Part shown: piece after piece, positions 21,216 through 33,623 of the stretch
Layout of the letters: every line of letters starts with the position of its first letter
How positions within the stretch are numbered: position 1 is the first letter of the stretch
Source of the DNA: Erodium maritimum
Lineage: Eukaryota; Streptophyta; Magnoliopsida; Geraniales; Geraniaceae
Assembly: GCA_963921825.1 (NCBI GenBank)
Contig: OY997589.1
Coordinates: 72,028,523 to 72,092,522 of the forward strand
Length of the DNA stretch: 64,000 bases
Direction: 5' to 3'
The notes under the pieces: generated by a model
Databases searched by the model: none
What the model was told of the DNA's origin: nothing
What the model saw: only the letters and a program-made list of their open reading frames with translations
Position numbers and translations under genes: made by a program

Positions 21216-21599
21216 CTCTTCTTTTCTTTTACCTCATCATAACCCCGTCTCTAGAAAAAAGAAAAAAAAATCTCCCCTACACTCTTATTTTCTTCCAAGA
21301 CCATTTTTTTCGCACCATCTTCATATTTGGTAGTAACTAGGTTATATTTAGAGTTGAATTAAGCAAAAACGAAATATGGTATGTTTTTCTTAATACATTT
21401 GTTGATTAATTTTGTTTTATTTTAAGTAAATTTGTAGTTGGGATGAAGAAGTGTTGAGATACATATTGTTGTATACATACTTGGTTGAGAATGTATAATT
21501 ATGGTTAAGTGTAGGATATGATGATGAAATTTTGTGTTTGAGGATGACGAAAATATGAATTATATAGGTTAATAGAATGAGTAAAGTATTATTAATTAA

Positions 21600-23158
21600 G
21601 GGTTATTTACGATTTGATACCCAAATGTTTCGTCCACGAACGATAAGGTACCCATATGTTTCAAATGACCAATTTGGTACCCAAATGATTTGTCCACGGA
21701 CGGAATTGGCATATTCCGTTAGAAAACTAACGGAATATTCCTCTAAGTTAGTCATGTGCAGTTAAGTGGGGTGTGAAATGACGATTTTACCCTTTCTTAT
21801 TTTAAGCTTATAAATTTGATAGACAAAATTACCATTATACTCTTAGTTATAATACAATAAATAAATAAAATAAATAATTATACTAAATTAAAAAATTAAA
21901 TAAAAAAGTAAGAAATTTAAGAAAAAGTTCTCAGTTATTTACTCAACCCGTACCCCTCTTTCCTCTCTCTCTAACCTAATCTCGGTTATTTTCTCACACA
22001 AAACTCTCTTCATCTTCCTTAGCATGACGGCGGTGAGGGGTGCTGAGGGTCGGCGGCGAGGAGTACTGAGGGGCAACGTCGAGCGGTGTTAAGGGGCGAC
22101 GTCGAGGGTGTTGAGGGGCAGCGGCGATGGGTACTGAAGCTCTACTCGTCGGAGATGGAGGCGACGTCGAGAACCAGATATGTTCTCGACCTCCATGGCT
22201 AAGGCGGCGGCGAATTTAGGGCACGAGAACGCCGGAGTCCATGGCTGAGCAACGAAGGGCAGTTACCGACGAGGGTCTCGTACTCAGATCTGGAGCACGG
22301 CGAGGGTCTCTAGATTCCAATCTCCGGCGTCCTTCGTCTTCGGAATCCATGGCGAGCCCGAGCCACCTCCGACAAGTTCTTCGCGAGGTCGTGGAGAGCC
22401 CATCCAACCCAGATATTGATTTGTGGATTTTGACTTAATTTCATTTTGATTTTGATTTTTGATTTTTGATATTAAGTTTGTAATCAATATCTAGTGTTGA
22501 TTACTGAAATCGATTTTAGGATGTTTTCGTGAGTGTTCTTCGATGTTCTTCGTGAGTGTAAATGTTCTTCGGTTTTTTTGTTCTTCGATGTTGTTCGATT
22601 TCCTAAAAAGAAAAACACAGTAAAAAAAGGAAAAAGATTTAAATAAAAATTAAATTAAATTACAAAAATATCAAACAAAAATCCTAATATGGAATTAAGA
22701 AAAAATTATTTTTTTTAATTAAAAATGAAATATAAAAAATATGTTATATAAAAATTATTAGGATTATTATGAAAATTAAAAAAATTATATTTCTTAAAGA
22801 AATAAAAAAATGTAAATGAATTAATTAAGAAATACAAAAATGTAAATGAATAAGTAAATATAAAAAAAATATTTTTTGGTAATATAAAAATATATAAATT
22901 TAAAATATTCAAAAAATAAGTAGATATATAAAACTTTTAATTTGAGGGGTAAAGTGGTCTTTCCAAACTAAAGTCAAAAGTCAACTAAATCAATACAAGG
23001 GTAAAAGGGTCATTTCACATTATTATGTTAGTTTTTTAACCCCATTAACTCAAATCGTTTGTGGACATAACATTTGGGTACCAAATTGGAATAAAAATTC
23101 ATATGGGTACCTTATCATTCGTGGGCGAAACATTTGGGTACCAAATCGTAAATAACCC
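21600..23158. mobile_element. Mutator-like element with long TIRs, candidate Pack-MULE
   Basis: The terminal inverted repeats start GGGTTATTTACGATTTG and extend at least 60 bp to GGTACCCATATG with few mismatches. Perfect 9-bp duplications ATTAATTAA flank it (21591-21599 and 23159-23167). There is no transposase. The interior has a sharply GC-rich block (about 21950-22440), preceded by a pyrimidine-rich leader-like stretch and followed by extremely AT-rich DNA. That compositional island is what a captured gene fragment looks like, though I do not recognise the gene. Confidence 0.85.
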
Positions 23159-25879
23159 ATTAATTAATTAAGGTTGATTAATTATTATATAGTTTTATTG
23201 AGGAATTCGAATTCGTAGGATGAAGAGGATCAAAGTTGGATGGATTTGCCGAGACAAAATAAGACTTACCAAAAAGGCTTGAGGAGTTTTTTGCTTCGCA
23301 TGTTGGATAATTGTGAACTGGTAGGGATCGATAACGATGAACTATACAAATGTCCATGTAGATCATGTTCGAAAGACCGTTACCAAACAATGGACAAGAT
23401 TTTGAGGTACTTTATAAAGGGGAGTTGGAATATGAAAAGTTACAAAATATGGTATCATCACAGTGAAGAAGACCAAAGAACGAGGTCACTCGTGAAATTT
23501 AGACAACAAAATATAGATGTGGGCAATTGTGCTTCATCTAGTAACAATGTGATGAATGATAAAAAAGACTGGTACGATCTAGTAAGAGAGTATGTCTAAG
23601 ATGCATTTCCATTCTTCGATCATACTACTACTGATGATGATGATCATAATTATCCCAGTGATGTTGTTAACTTAGTTTCAAATGAAGAAGCCGACAAGTA
23701 TAGACAAATGTTGAGTGAACAACAAACTCCTTTGTGCGAAGGGCTAACAAAAAATAGATTGTCAACCATTACGAATTTGATGGCATTGAAAGATAAATAC
23801 AATACGCGAACGAAGCTTTTAGTGGGTGGTGTGCTTATGCGAAGACACGTATCCGGTTCCCAACACTTATCCATGGTCATTCACAGAAGCGAAGAAATCG
23901 GTAAAGAGTGTCAGAATAGGTTATGTAAAGTACGTTGCATGTGAATTTGGGTGCGTATTATACTATGCAGAAACTGCCGGTTGGGACAAGTGTCCTATTT
24001 GTGACACATCTCGGTACGAGAAGAAAAAATGAACCGGGAAACTAAAGAAAAAGAAGACCGTTAGACACTTCATCGTCACTCCACAACTATAGAAGTTGTA
24101 TAGTTCACCTTATATTGTAGACAAAATGAGTTGGTATGAGAAAAGGAATATGAACAACGATATGATGACACATCCAACTGATGGTGAAAGTTGGAAAACT
24201 TTTCACGTGGCGTACCATGATCCATTTGGAATGGAAGCCCGAAACGTGCGTTTTGCATTGCCACATAAGGGTTTTGTCCATTTAATGCAATAGATGTGCC
24301 TCGTAGTACATGACCCATTGTTGTTGTTATCCCTTACAACTTGCCCCAGGATATATGCATGAATAAACATTTTAACATATTGAGGTTGTTGATATCAGGT
24401 CTTACGTCTTCCGGGAAGTTTCTCAATATGTTGATGAGACCCGTGATTGACGAGTTGCTGAATTTGTGGGGAAATGGGGTTGTGACATTTGATGCATCCC
24501 ATAATACAATGGTCACGATGCGAGTTATTGTAATGTGGACCATCAACGATTTTACTTGTTTAGGGATGTTGAGGGCATTCAAATTAAGGGTTACAAGACA
24601 TGCCTGATTTGTATGTATAACATTGATGTGGAACACAAGCACCACAAGATGTATTACTACGGGGGTACGGTAGGGGTTGGACATCAATCATAAATACTAC
24701 GTGACAAGTCACATTAGGAAGTATTACTGCAGTGAGGGTCAAAGGAGAAAAGATTATTAAATCTCTCATCTTCTGGTCATGAATTATACAGGAAAATTAG
24801 AGCTGAAAAGGAACATTATACTGTAAAATCATTGTATCTAAAAGCTTGCAAAGAAAGTCGGGCATAAAAGGTTGTGGTGGACACATATGTCAATATTTTG
24901 GGACCTTCCATATTGAAGAACGTCGGGGACAAGACACACTCTAGACATGATGCACACTGAAAAAAATGTACGTGATAGTCTTGTGGGAACTCTAATGAAC
25001 TTTCCCGGGAAGACTAAGGATGACCTTATAGCCCTTAAAATAGGAAAGGACAAAGGTGTTCATGAGGACCTATGGACAAAGAAAAGCGGGTCGAGGACTG
25101 TCATGCCACATGAAAACTATACGGCCAGGCCAGAGAAATGTGAAGAAGTTCTTAAGAGGATTGCAACAATGGATTACCCATCAAGATATGCAGGAGTCTT
25201 GAAAACAAGGTGCAGTTGACAGATAAAAAGTTTTTACGAATGAAAAATCATGATATACATATTTTTCTCAAGTATAATACCTATCATTACACGACCATAT
25301 GTGGCACCACCCGTGGCCGACGTTATTTGTGAGCTTGTACGTTTCTTCCAGACCATCTATGCAAGAGATGTCACGCCCCAAATCCGGTTTTAACCGGACT
25401 CGAGACGTGAATTAAAATAATAATTAAATAATAATGATAAAAGGAAAATTAAACGAAATAAACCTCTGAATTTAGTTCCAAAATAACAATTCCGATAAAC
25501 ATGAGTCAAACACTCAAATCCGACAAATAAGGACAAAGTTTAATACGAAAATGGAAGTACGTCTCTACTACAAGTAATCCCCAGGACCCTCAATAAGCTC
25601 CCGTGCCCTGAGATGTCCTTTAAGCCTACTCACCAACGAAACCTGTAAAACAGTGAAAACAGAGGGGATGAGCTTACGCTCAGTAGGAAAAAGTAGTAAA
25701 GGGAAAAGGTACTCCCGCTCCGTCACCAAATTATTCGATTAGTAACACTTACTAAAAGGACAACACAAATAGAGATCAACAGGAAAACAATTTATTCGCC
25801 AATAGAAATACACGAATACCGCAATGTAAGATAATTAAACCACGAGACTACGATCCACACATGAGCTCAACATATCGTA

Positions 25880-26215
25880 CCGGAAACGCACATCGGCCTA
25901 GATATCTTCCCGGAACACCTAGCATCGGGGTGAAACGAATACATCATACCAGAATACCCCTCGGTCCAGATGTCTTCCCGGAACACAGAGCATCGGGGTG
26001 AAACAACATACATCGTACCGGAATACCCCTCGGTCCAGATGTCTTCCCGGAACACAGAGCATCGGGTGAAACAACAATACACCATACCGGAAATGCACAT
26101 CGGCCTAGGTGTCTTCCCGGAAACACACCTCGGGGCAACAACAGCATACCTCATACCGGAAACGCACATCGGCCTAAAGGTCTTCCTGGAACACACCTCG
26201 GGGCAAGTAAACAAC
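25880..26215. repeat. Tandem repeat block 1 in the solo LTR
   Basis: Imperfect units built on ATACCGGAA...CATCGG...GTCTTCCCGGAACAC recur about five times. Homologous arrays sit at 52560-52905 and 60040-60430 in the other two LTRs, with different copy numbers. Long minus-strand open frames here are by-products of the repeat. Confidence 0.8.
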
Positions 26216-26892
26216 ATAGCATACCGCACAATACAATACACACACTAATACATCAAACCATCAAGCTTACCCACGCACTTACCAAGCACGCCACATCGGT
26301 CTATCATTCACCCGATCATATCACAAGGCAACAATCATATCACATTCAACACATTCATTCAACCAATCATGTCACGAGGCAACCATTCATATCACAATTA
26401 TTATGATTCATATAGTTTAATATGATTCTTAGATTAACCAAAGGATATACTATGCATTGACATTTAAGGACGATAAACCACAATCAAACACAACCAACAA
26501 TCAATCCTAATGCTCGACATGGCCACATGTGATTCTACAGCACGACAATTCCCATAATTGAAAGCGGTTATTCTAGTTAATCACATCCTATATGCAAGCT
26601 AAGACTTTACCGGTTATTAACGTCTTATAAGCATACTATTAACAGTCTTTAATTAAAAGCGGAAATTTACTACTCTTCCCTACCTCAAGTGCTCTCCACA
26701 AGCTTAGTCAACGCGAACGCCTAGAAGTCCCCTCCTCCGAGCTCGAGAATAAAGTCTAGGATCATAAATTAATACTAGAATTAATAAACATACAAGGTCG
26801 GTTTTAAAGTGAAATACCTAAAATGCCCCTAACGACACACTTGGGCCAAAAGGGTAAATCGGGCCCGAACTAGGCCCAATTCGAACAACCCA

Positions 26893-27120
26893 CAATTCTG
26901 GAACCAGGCCCGGACCGTGCCCCTCAAAGGCCCGAAACCAGGCCCGGACCGTGCCCCTCAGAGGGCCGGTCTGAGACCCGGACCGTGCCGCTCAAAGGGC
27001 CGGTACCGAGCCCGGACCGTGCCGCTCAGAGGGCCGGTACCGAGCCCGGACCGTGCCGCTCAGAGGGCCAGTACCAGGCACGGACCGTGCCGCTCAAAGG
27101 GCCGGCCAGAGGCCCTTTCC
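26893..27120. repeat. GC-rich tandem repeat, about 6 x 35 bp, in the solo LTR
   Basis: Six units carry the core CCCGGACCGTGCCGCTCA followed by GAGGGCCGGTACCGA or a variant. The equivalent place in the other two LTRs holds a different array built on CCGTCACGG. The flanking LTR sequence is homologous, so the array itself has been replaced or has turned over completely. Confidence 0.8.
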
Positions 27121-28869
27121 GTGCCAAAACTGGGCAGAGTCAAAGTCCTTCTTCCCCAACTTTGTTTCCACGAACATCTACTTCAAAATCTCCATTTCTA
27201 AGACTATCAAACTCCAAAAACAATCACTAAAACCCTCAAACTTCAATACCCATAATGGGTTTCCTCCAAACATCAACAATCAAATCATTTCTAACCAAAG
27301 CTTCACTATTCTTTATCAAAAACATCATCTAAGAACAAATAAATCAAAACCCAACAAGTTCATGCAATTCCTATGAAAACCCATAACCCAACTTGAATGA
27401 AAGTGTGATTTTAGAGGTTACTTACCTTGGGAATGGAAAGGGGATGAAGAAGAGATGATTTTGGAGAGGTTTGGTGAAGAATTCCCTTGAAAGTTGCTTC
27501 CTTTTTTCACTATCTTCTTCTCCAAGCAATAAAGCTCCCAAACTCTCCCTTCCTCTTGTGAATTTCGGCCACCAAGGAAAATATGGGCTGAAATGTTGTC
27601 CCAAGTGAGTCTTAAACCTAAGGTTGGATTTACCAAAAGGCCCTCCCTTGCCCTTTCTTCTATTTTGGCAACTATGAGGGTAAATGGGTCTTTAGAGACC
27701 CATTTCTTCTCCTCCAAGCCACTATGGACAAGTGTCCTAGTGGGGGCCTCCTTGCCCTTAATAAAATACAGCACTTTTAATTTCATCAGGTTTAGTCGAT
27801 AATTAGACTTAGTTTGACCAAAAGTTGACTTTTTCACAAAGACAATCATTTAAAAGGAAGCAACCCAACTAAGCTAACCGTAACGACGACTAAGCGTTTT
27901 GGGTCCCGGAAAGGTCCTGAATGACTCCCGGAGTCATCGATTGACTTTTCCGGCCGAAAGTCAACTCTCGCCAGAAGTTATCGGTTCAACAGGGATCGAC
28001 CAGGGGCGGTTCTTACAAGAGAGATCTCCAAGGATGAGTCCATTCGATGAAGAAAGAGATTATTTAGATTCTCTGCAAGTTGGAGATGATATTTCCTCCA
28101 CCCTTCCATACCATCACGCTTCATTTATGTTTACACCTTTCGGATCAAATCATGTAAACCGGTCCCATACATTACACATAATTACTTAATAATAATAATA
28201 TAAATGATATATATAGTATATATGAATATAATTGACGATATCCATATTTTTATATGATATACGGAGCTTGGGTATTATAAAATATGGGTGCAAAACAAGC
28301 GATACCCGATGGTTCTATCGCATAAGCATACATTCAGCACCTGTGTTCGACGTTCATCAAGTTGTACCTCTAGAAAGATGTCACGAGTGAACCTGAGACA
28401 AGCCCCTAAAATATTTCCCCTGTTTAAACACTCGTGAATCTGTCAGGTTTGGACCAGAGAAGGATGTTGACTGACGCAAAGGTGAAGTTATTAACTTGGA
28501 CGGTCATGCAGAACTATGAGCAAATCGATCACGTCTTTGACGAATTTACAGCATTATACGACATGCAACATTCACAGTTGAATGATTTAAACCATTGAAT
28601 GGATACTTGGGACATGACATTCAAGAATGCATTGGCCGAGGGTACTTATTGGATAGAGGCCTACATCCTTAGTAACACTGTCAAGAACTACGTCGTCTAT
28701 TATAAGTGCACCATGAATGGTGTAAATTATGTTTCTATTGATCGAGACAATACTCTAACCACACAAAATGGTGGCGTGATGCTTAAAAGTAATACCATGA
28801 CATACTACGAGCTTTTTTTAGAGGTTCTAATCTCCGCATAGACTCGACTTTTAGAACTTTGTTTAAGGC

Positions 28870-29965
28870 TCCAAAGTGTGTCATCAGGGAACTAGAAGCA
28901 TGAAAACGTCTTTTTCTCTAGAATAGGAACTTGTAAAGTAGGGTTCTTACTAAGGTAACTCAGAGAAAGGTTTATAAACCTCGTGATAAAGGAGGTTTGG
29001 GCATTCGAAGGTTGGAAGCAGTGAATAATAGCCTTCTGGCCAAGTGGTTCTGGCATTTTGTTGAGGAAGATAATTCTTTTTGGAAGAGGTTCATTTGTGA
29101 GAAATATGGTTGGAATAGTGGATATTGGGATCTCACTATAATAGACAAACCGAGAGGTGAAACCGACTAGGCATATTGACTCTTTGGTCTGGGTATAGGC
29201 CTCCTACTTTTCTACTGCGTCAGTTTATAAATTGTTAGTGCCTTTTAAGGCTTCTCCTCCTCCTTGGGTTGGTATTCTATGGGTAAAGAATTGGCCACCA
29301 AAATACGGTCAGTTAGTCTGGTTGATGGTTAATCAAGCCATTCCTTCTAAGTTTTTTGGAAGAGAGGGGTTGTTGGATTTCTCTTTCAGACATGATCTAC
29401 CGACCTTGTCATTTAGTTTTTGAAGATTCTGAGCAATTTTTTTTCACTATCTGTTTGCTTTTGAATTTTGGTCGAAAATATATGCTTGGTGGGGCTTCTT
29501 GAAAGTTCATCCTTGGGCGGTAGTAGATTTGCTGAATTTATGGTATGGTATGAGACCGAAAAGATGACGGAGATGTTGGATTAAATTGGGTATCTGGCGT
29601 TATGGTTGTTATGAATTTTCCGGAATGGAGTGGTCTTCAATCATGTGTTTGATCATGTTGAATCATTATTTTCAAAATTGCAACAAGAAGGATTCAGTTT
29701 ACCAAGAGTTGTAGGTATTCTGAAGGATGATCGCTTTTTTCTTATGTGCCTGGCAGAACTAAGTTTATGCTTTGTTTGATGTAATTTTTTGTGTTGGTTT
29801 TTTTTTTGAGTTTTCTTGTATTGGAAGGTTATACCTGGTAGTATAATTGTCTTGGTAATTATTTTGTGTGGTCATCTCGGGATGATTTCCTCTCCTGCTA
29901 CGACACACTTAAACCTTTTAGGTTCATTGAATAACTTATTAATCGATTATCAAAAAATAAAATAG
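28870..29965 (+). mobile_element. L1-type LINE 3' fragment
   Basis: In the plus frame KPRDKGGLGIRRLEAVNNSLLAKWFWHF (28977 on) is the connection between reverse transcriptase and the C-terminus. LWVKNWPPKYGQLVWLMVNQ (29280 on) resembles the zf-RVT region. The fragment ends in ATCGATTATCAAAAAATAAAA (29943-29963). It is 5' truncated, as is usual for LINE insertions, and its coding frame is broken. It may belong to the same group as the 5802-9740 copies, whose 3' ends are missing. Confidence 0.75.
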
Positions 29966-30069
29966 AGACATGTAAATGACATGTGACCAAAACATAAGAT
30001 CCTTCATTTAACACTTTTAAACTTTGAGTTACTTATTGTTCGTAACCAATACACAGGTTATGTTTCTCC

Positions 30070-31130
30070 TTTTTTGAGCATATAAATATGTTTTATTAAG
30101 AGACTTTTGAAAATTCAAAAGTGAACATACACGAAAAGGAAATACTGAACTAGAAGTAATAGAAAGGACTAGACATAGTCTCAAATCTGACAAACAAGAT
30201 CCGAAACGCTGACCCTAAAACAAAATTACTTCTTTGAATCGCAATTTTATGAGTGACACGAGGTTCGTTTCCTAACTCGATCTGAAAATGCTTGAGATAT
30301 CTTATATGGGGAAATTTGAGGGGATAAAGGACATCTAGAGAGGACACCAGAAAACGGGGGAACCAGAATGTCGGATTTACACTGACCTCGGTAGGGCGAG
30401 GTGTGCATCCCCACACACTCCTCGGGAGTGTCAGAGTCCCGATCCAACGGATGGGGTTGGTTCACCGAGTTTGCATTGGTGGTCGACAGGAGAAACTACT
30501 GATTCAAGTTTCCCTAACTCTGAGCAGTAGTGTTAAGGTCTTGATCCAACGGATGGGGATGGAGCGCCTCTACATAGATTCCCCAAATGATTTGGTGCAC
30601 CACATTCCTAACATCGGGTCCTGGGTCGGGCGATCGATAATCTTGGATGATTGTCGGGCAATTGAGAATATATGTGATCTCAGCCGATCCATACTAGAGA
30701 AGTAGGAAACATGAATGCGTCGGAGGCCACACATGAGGCGGAGGTAGAGACTCTAGTGGCAGAGGAGGCGAGAATGGTGGTGGCTCTAGTGGTAGAAGAG
30801 GAGGTGGTGGCGGCGGCTCTAGTGGTAGCGGAAGAGGTGGCGGTGGTGGTGGTGCTAGGTTGTGAGCAATGGTGGGTGAGGGCGGTAGCGGCCCAAGAGA
30901 AGGGGGTGAGACTCGATCACGTGCGGTTGTGGGATAGCAAAACGCCATGGTGGTAGGACGGCAGACGATGTCGTGGAGAGGGAGAAAGTTTGACGAGGAT
31001 GGTGTTGACGGCACACAGGTGGAAGGAGTATTATTATTATAATGACTACGATAAAGATAAAGAGAAGAGTGGAGAAGAGATGAACAAACCTGACACCAAA
31101 GCTCACAAGAGAGCCAAAAAAAATGTATGG
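30070..31130 (-). mobile_element. ORF-less LINE derivative, duplication TATGTTTCTCC
   Basis: The 11-bp direct repeat TATGTTTCTCC (30059-30069 and 31131-31141) brackets 1,061 bp. The left inner edge is a T run (an A tail on the minus strand), so it was retroposed in minus orientation. On that strand the 5' part encodes a Pro-rich tract with repeated PLPLEPPP-like units (about 30880-30740), followed by AT-richer 3' UTR-like sequence. No endonuclease or RT is present. It looks like a LINE that kept its ends and lost its coding core. Confidence 0.75.
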
Positions 31131-31275
31131 TATGTTTCTCCATCTAACCTAAAAGTAAACTAATCCTTAATAAATCAAATGGAATTTTTAGTTAGCTTAT
31201 TAAAAAAAATGTATTTTACTGTTTTTGTTACAAAATTACTGATTTTAAGAAAGTGCGAAAACCTCTCGACAGTTT

Positions 31276-32135
31276 TTTATGATTGAAAGGTGCAATTTTA
31301 TTAATTCAGAAAATCAACTACATAGATGCGCCACAGGAAAATTCCTGACCACCAAGGCAAGAACAGACATCGAACAGATTGTTCGTAGTTCTTTTAAAAC
31401 TAGAACCGTCACATACAATATTGATATGCCACATAGGCAGGAAAGAAAGGTGGGGGTAAGAAAGAGAAACTGAAAGTCCTGCTTAAACGCCTGATTCTGG
31501 ACTGCATCAGTTGTATTGGGAGGATATACATGATTCAAGGTTCCCTCACAAGAATCTCTGCTCACTAGTTATTGAACCTGCAAAAAATAAATGAGATAAA
31601 AAACAATCCATTAGCCTAATCAAAAATCGAGAGAGGCGTCGAGGAGGGTGCCACGGTGGAGGCCAAGGAGATGGACGTGCCGGTGACGGCTTCAGATATG
31701 GCGGGGGTAGCTCGGTAGAGATGACCCGATACAGGTTTTTCTAGTGCAAGTTGAATCTGTAGTAGGTACAGGAAACGGGGGTGCATCGAATCTGTACGCT
31801 TTTCGCATGCATCGGTGGAGGCCAAGGAGGGAAGGGCATCGAAAGCGGCACCTGTGACAATTTTAGAGACGACGGGGGGTGCGCAGGTTAGACGATCTGA
31901 TAGATGGAGATCAAGAGGCTCCTATGTGGCGAGATCCATGGATACCGAGGTGAGCCAGACAACCACCACCGGAGTTACAGAGGGGAGAAAGAATACGATC
32001 GGGAGATACGTCGTTGGTGGCGGAAGAAAACCAACATCGAAGTGACTAACAGCGATTCAAAGAAGGCCTTAAGGAGAAAAAGTCCTAGAACTCATAGGTA
32101 GAAAATCCTAACAACACATAGGGAGACTTAAACTT
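31276..32135 (-). mobile_element. ORF-less LINE derivative, duplication CCTCTCGA(C/T)AGTTT
   Basis: A 14-bp direct repeat with one mismatch (31262-31275 and 32136-32149) brackets 860 bp, with a T run at the left inner edge. The sequence around 31560-31830 is repeated in inverted orientation at about 36235-36560 (shared words include TTGGCCTCCACCGATGCATG on the sense strand), so the two belong to one family. No coding frame is convincing. Confidence 0.75.
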
Positions 32136-32193
32136 CCTCTCGATAGTTTAGATATTGATGAAAGTTATCATCCGTACCAAATAAAATAGAATT

Positions 32194-33325
32194 TAATAGA
32201 ATTTTCCTTATAGTTTTATTTTACTTGGACTTCTATACATATATTAGAAACTTGGGGTTTGATTTATTAAACTATAGGGCTCCAATTCTGTGCCGCAACC
32301 TCTTTCTCTCTCAAATAACCTAGCCGCAAAACCCCCCTTCTTCCGTCTTGATCCTCTCCTACCGGCGTTGCCATGGCCTTTGGCCATGGTCGTCGCCGGT
32401 GGGGATTGTTATTCGATCTCTCCGATCTCGGTGGTCCGGTGGTTTCGTGGTTTTTACCTTCAAGGTTTGTGTTTACGGTCGAGCAAGGTGGGTTTGGGCG
32501 GTGGTGGGCAGCTCTGGCGGCTCGTCACGTTGCAGATTCGGCCTATACGGTTACTCTTTAGCGAGGATCTGGAGTTCGTGCTCTCTGGATTCCTCGGGTC
32601 AAGGTACCTTCTCAGTTCGTTGTTGGTCGGCGGGGGTCAATTCCGGCGACTCGTCTCGCTGGAGTTTCGGCCTTCTCGGTCTCCTCGGCATAGATCTGAA
32701 GCTTCTCCTTGCTACCAAGGTTTGTTTCAGTACTTTTGGTGGCTGGGTTTGGCGTGTGGTCAGACGGCGGCGACTCTGAATCGGTTAGGTTTAGTTTTCC
32801 TTTAATGTTTGTTAGGTTTTGGTTTGTTTTGGTTTTGGTTTGTTTTGGTTTTGGGTTCAATCCCAAATAACTGCCTTGTTGCAGGTTGGTGTGCACTAGT
32901 TTGCACCTTCGGTGTTCTAGTTGCACTTTTGTGTGCCCGTTATGTGGCACGGTTTGGTGTGCACGTTGTTGCACTTTTGACGTGCACGTTGTTTGCACGT
33001 TCTGGGACGTCCTTGTTTGCGTTCTGGTTGTGATAGGGAGTCGATATTATTATAGGTTAACTCGTTTAGAGTCTGTAATATTTTATCGTTCGCTTATGCG
33101 CTTTCATGAGACTATATGTATATCACTTTGATGGATATATAAAATTGATGCCTCCCGTTTTTCGCCAAAACAAAAAACTCTAGGGCTCCAGCTAGTCTCT
33201 GATCATCAATGTAATAGAATTTTCCTTAGAGTTTTATTTTACTTGGACTTCTATACATATATTGGAAACTCGGGGTTTGATTTATTAAACTCTAGGGCTC
33301 CAGCTAGTCTCTAATCATTAATACA
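32194..33325. repeat. Local tandem duplication of about 115 bp, first copy split by a retroposon
   Basis: The unit starts TAATAGAATTTTCCTTA and runs through AAACTCTAGGGCTCCAGC. One copy is 32194-32284 plus 33191-33209; the second is about 33210-33325. The split is caused by the insertion at 32285-33175. Confidence 0.75.
32285..33175 (+). mobile_element. ORF-less LINE derivative, duplication AACT(A/C)TAGGGCTCCA
   Basis: The 15-bp direct repeat at 32270-32284 and 33176-33190 (one mismatch) brackets 891 bp ending in CGCCAAAACAAAA. The 5' half is GC-rich and leader-like. The 3' half is TG-rich, with runs of GTTTTGGTTT and GTGCACGTTG. Open frames at 32290-32805 and 32348-32779 overlap each other and show no domain, so I do not call genes. 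Read as a LINE that kept 5' and 3' UTRs. Confidence 0.75.
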
Positions 33326-33611
33326 TTTACATATAGATCACTAAAGTAGTTGGCTTATTCATCACTATTCTATACTAAAAATCAAATCACCATAATATAT
33401 AGTAATTGCCATCAATTGCATAGTTTGAACTTTGGGTCTTACAATAATGGTATGATATAGCATGTGGGGTTGGGACAATGATCAAAATGGATTAACTTGC
33501 TATGACCAAAACCCACCAATAATATTAATTTGATAACACCGAGCCACAAGCTAATTGCTAGCTTAGCCACCTGGCCTATTTGCACAAGAGTTCAAATTCA
33601 TGTTTGGCACC
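33326..33611. other. AT-rich spacer without features
   Basis: No coding frame, repeat or terminal motif was seen between two retroposon insertions. Confidence 0.6.
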
Positions 33612-33623
33612 TAAGAATTGGTA

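Larger units (their letters stand above)
25369..28017 (-). mobile_element. Gypsy solo LTR (same family as 51983-62323)
   Basis: The 2,649-bp block begins TGTCACGCCCCAAATCCGG and ends GGCGGTTCTTACA, matching both ends of the LTRs at 51983-54749 and 59474-62323. AGAGA flanks it on both sides (25364-25368 and 28018-28022). No internal region is present, so it is a solo LTR formed by unequal LTR recombination. Its orientation follows the full element, which reads on the minus strand. It carries its own version of two tandem-repeat blocks. Confidence 0.95.
23225..28840 (+). pseudogene. CACTA (En/Spm) Tnp2-like transposase relic, split by a solo LTR
   Basis: The N-terminal transposase-associated region has CPCRSCSKDRYQT (about 23350). 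The Tnp2 core follows, with WDKCPICDTSRYEKKK (23975 on), HPTDGESWKTFHVAYHDPFG (24170 on), ARNVRFALPHKGF, and in broken frames LWTINDF-type and EKNVRDSLVGTLMNFPGKTKD (24958 on). It is interrupted at 25369 by the gypsy LTR. It resumes after 28022 with LEMIFPP and GPIHYT blocks, DGSIA near 28310, and a C-terminal NGVNYVSIDRDNTLTTQNGG region (28708 on). Many stops and frameshifts are present. No right terminus was found; the relic meets a LINE fragment near 28870. Confidence 0.85.

Noticed and set aside
30711..30956. Gly/Val-rich plus-strand frame
   Set aside because: It is the reverse of the Pro-rich tract in a minus-strand retroposon.
32290..32805. 171-residue plus-strand frame
   Set aside because: A second frame (32348-32779) is equally open, no domain is seen, and the block is a retroposed LINE derivative.
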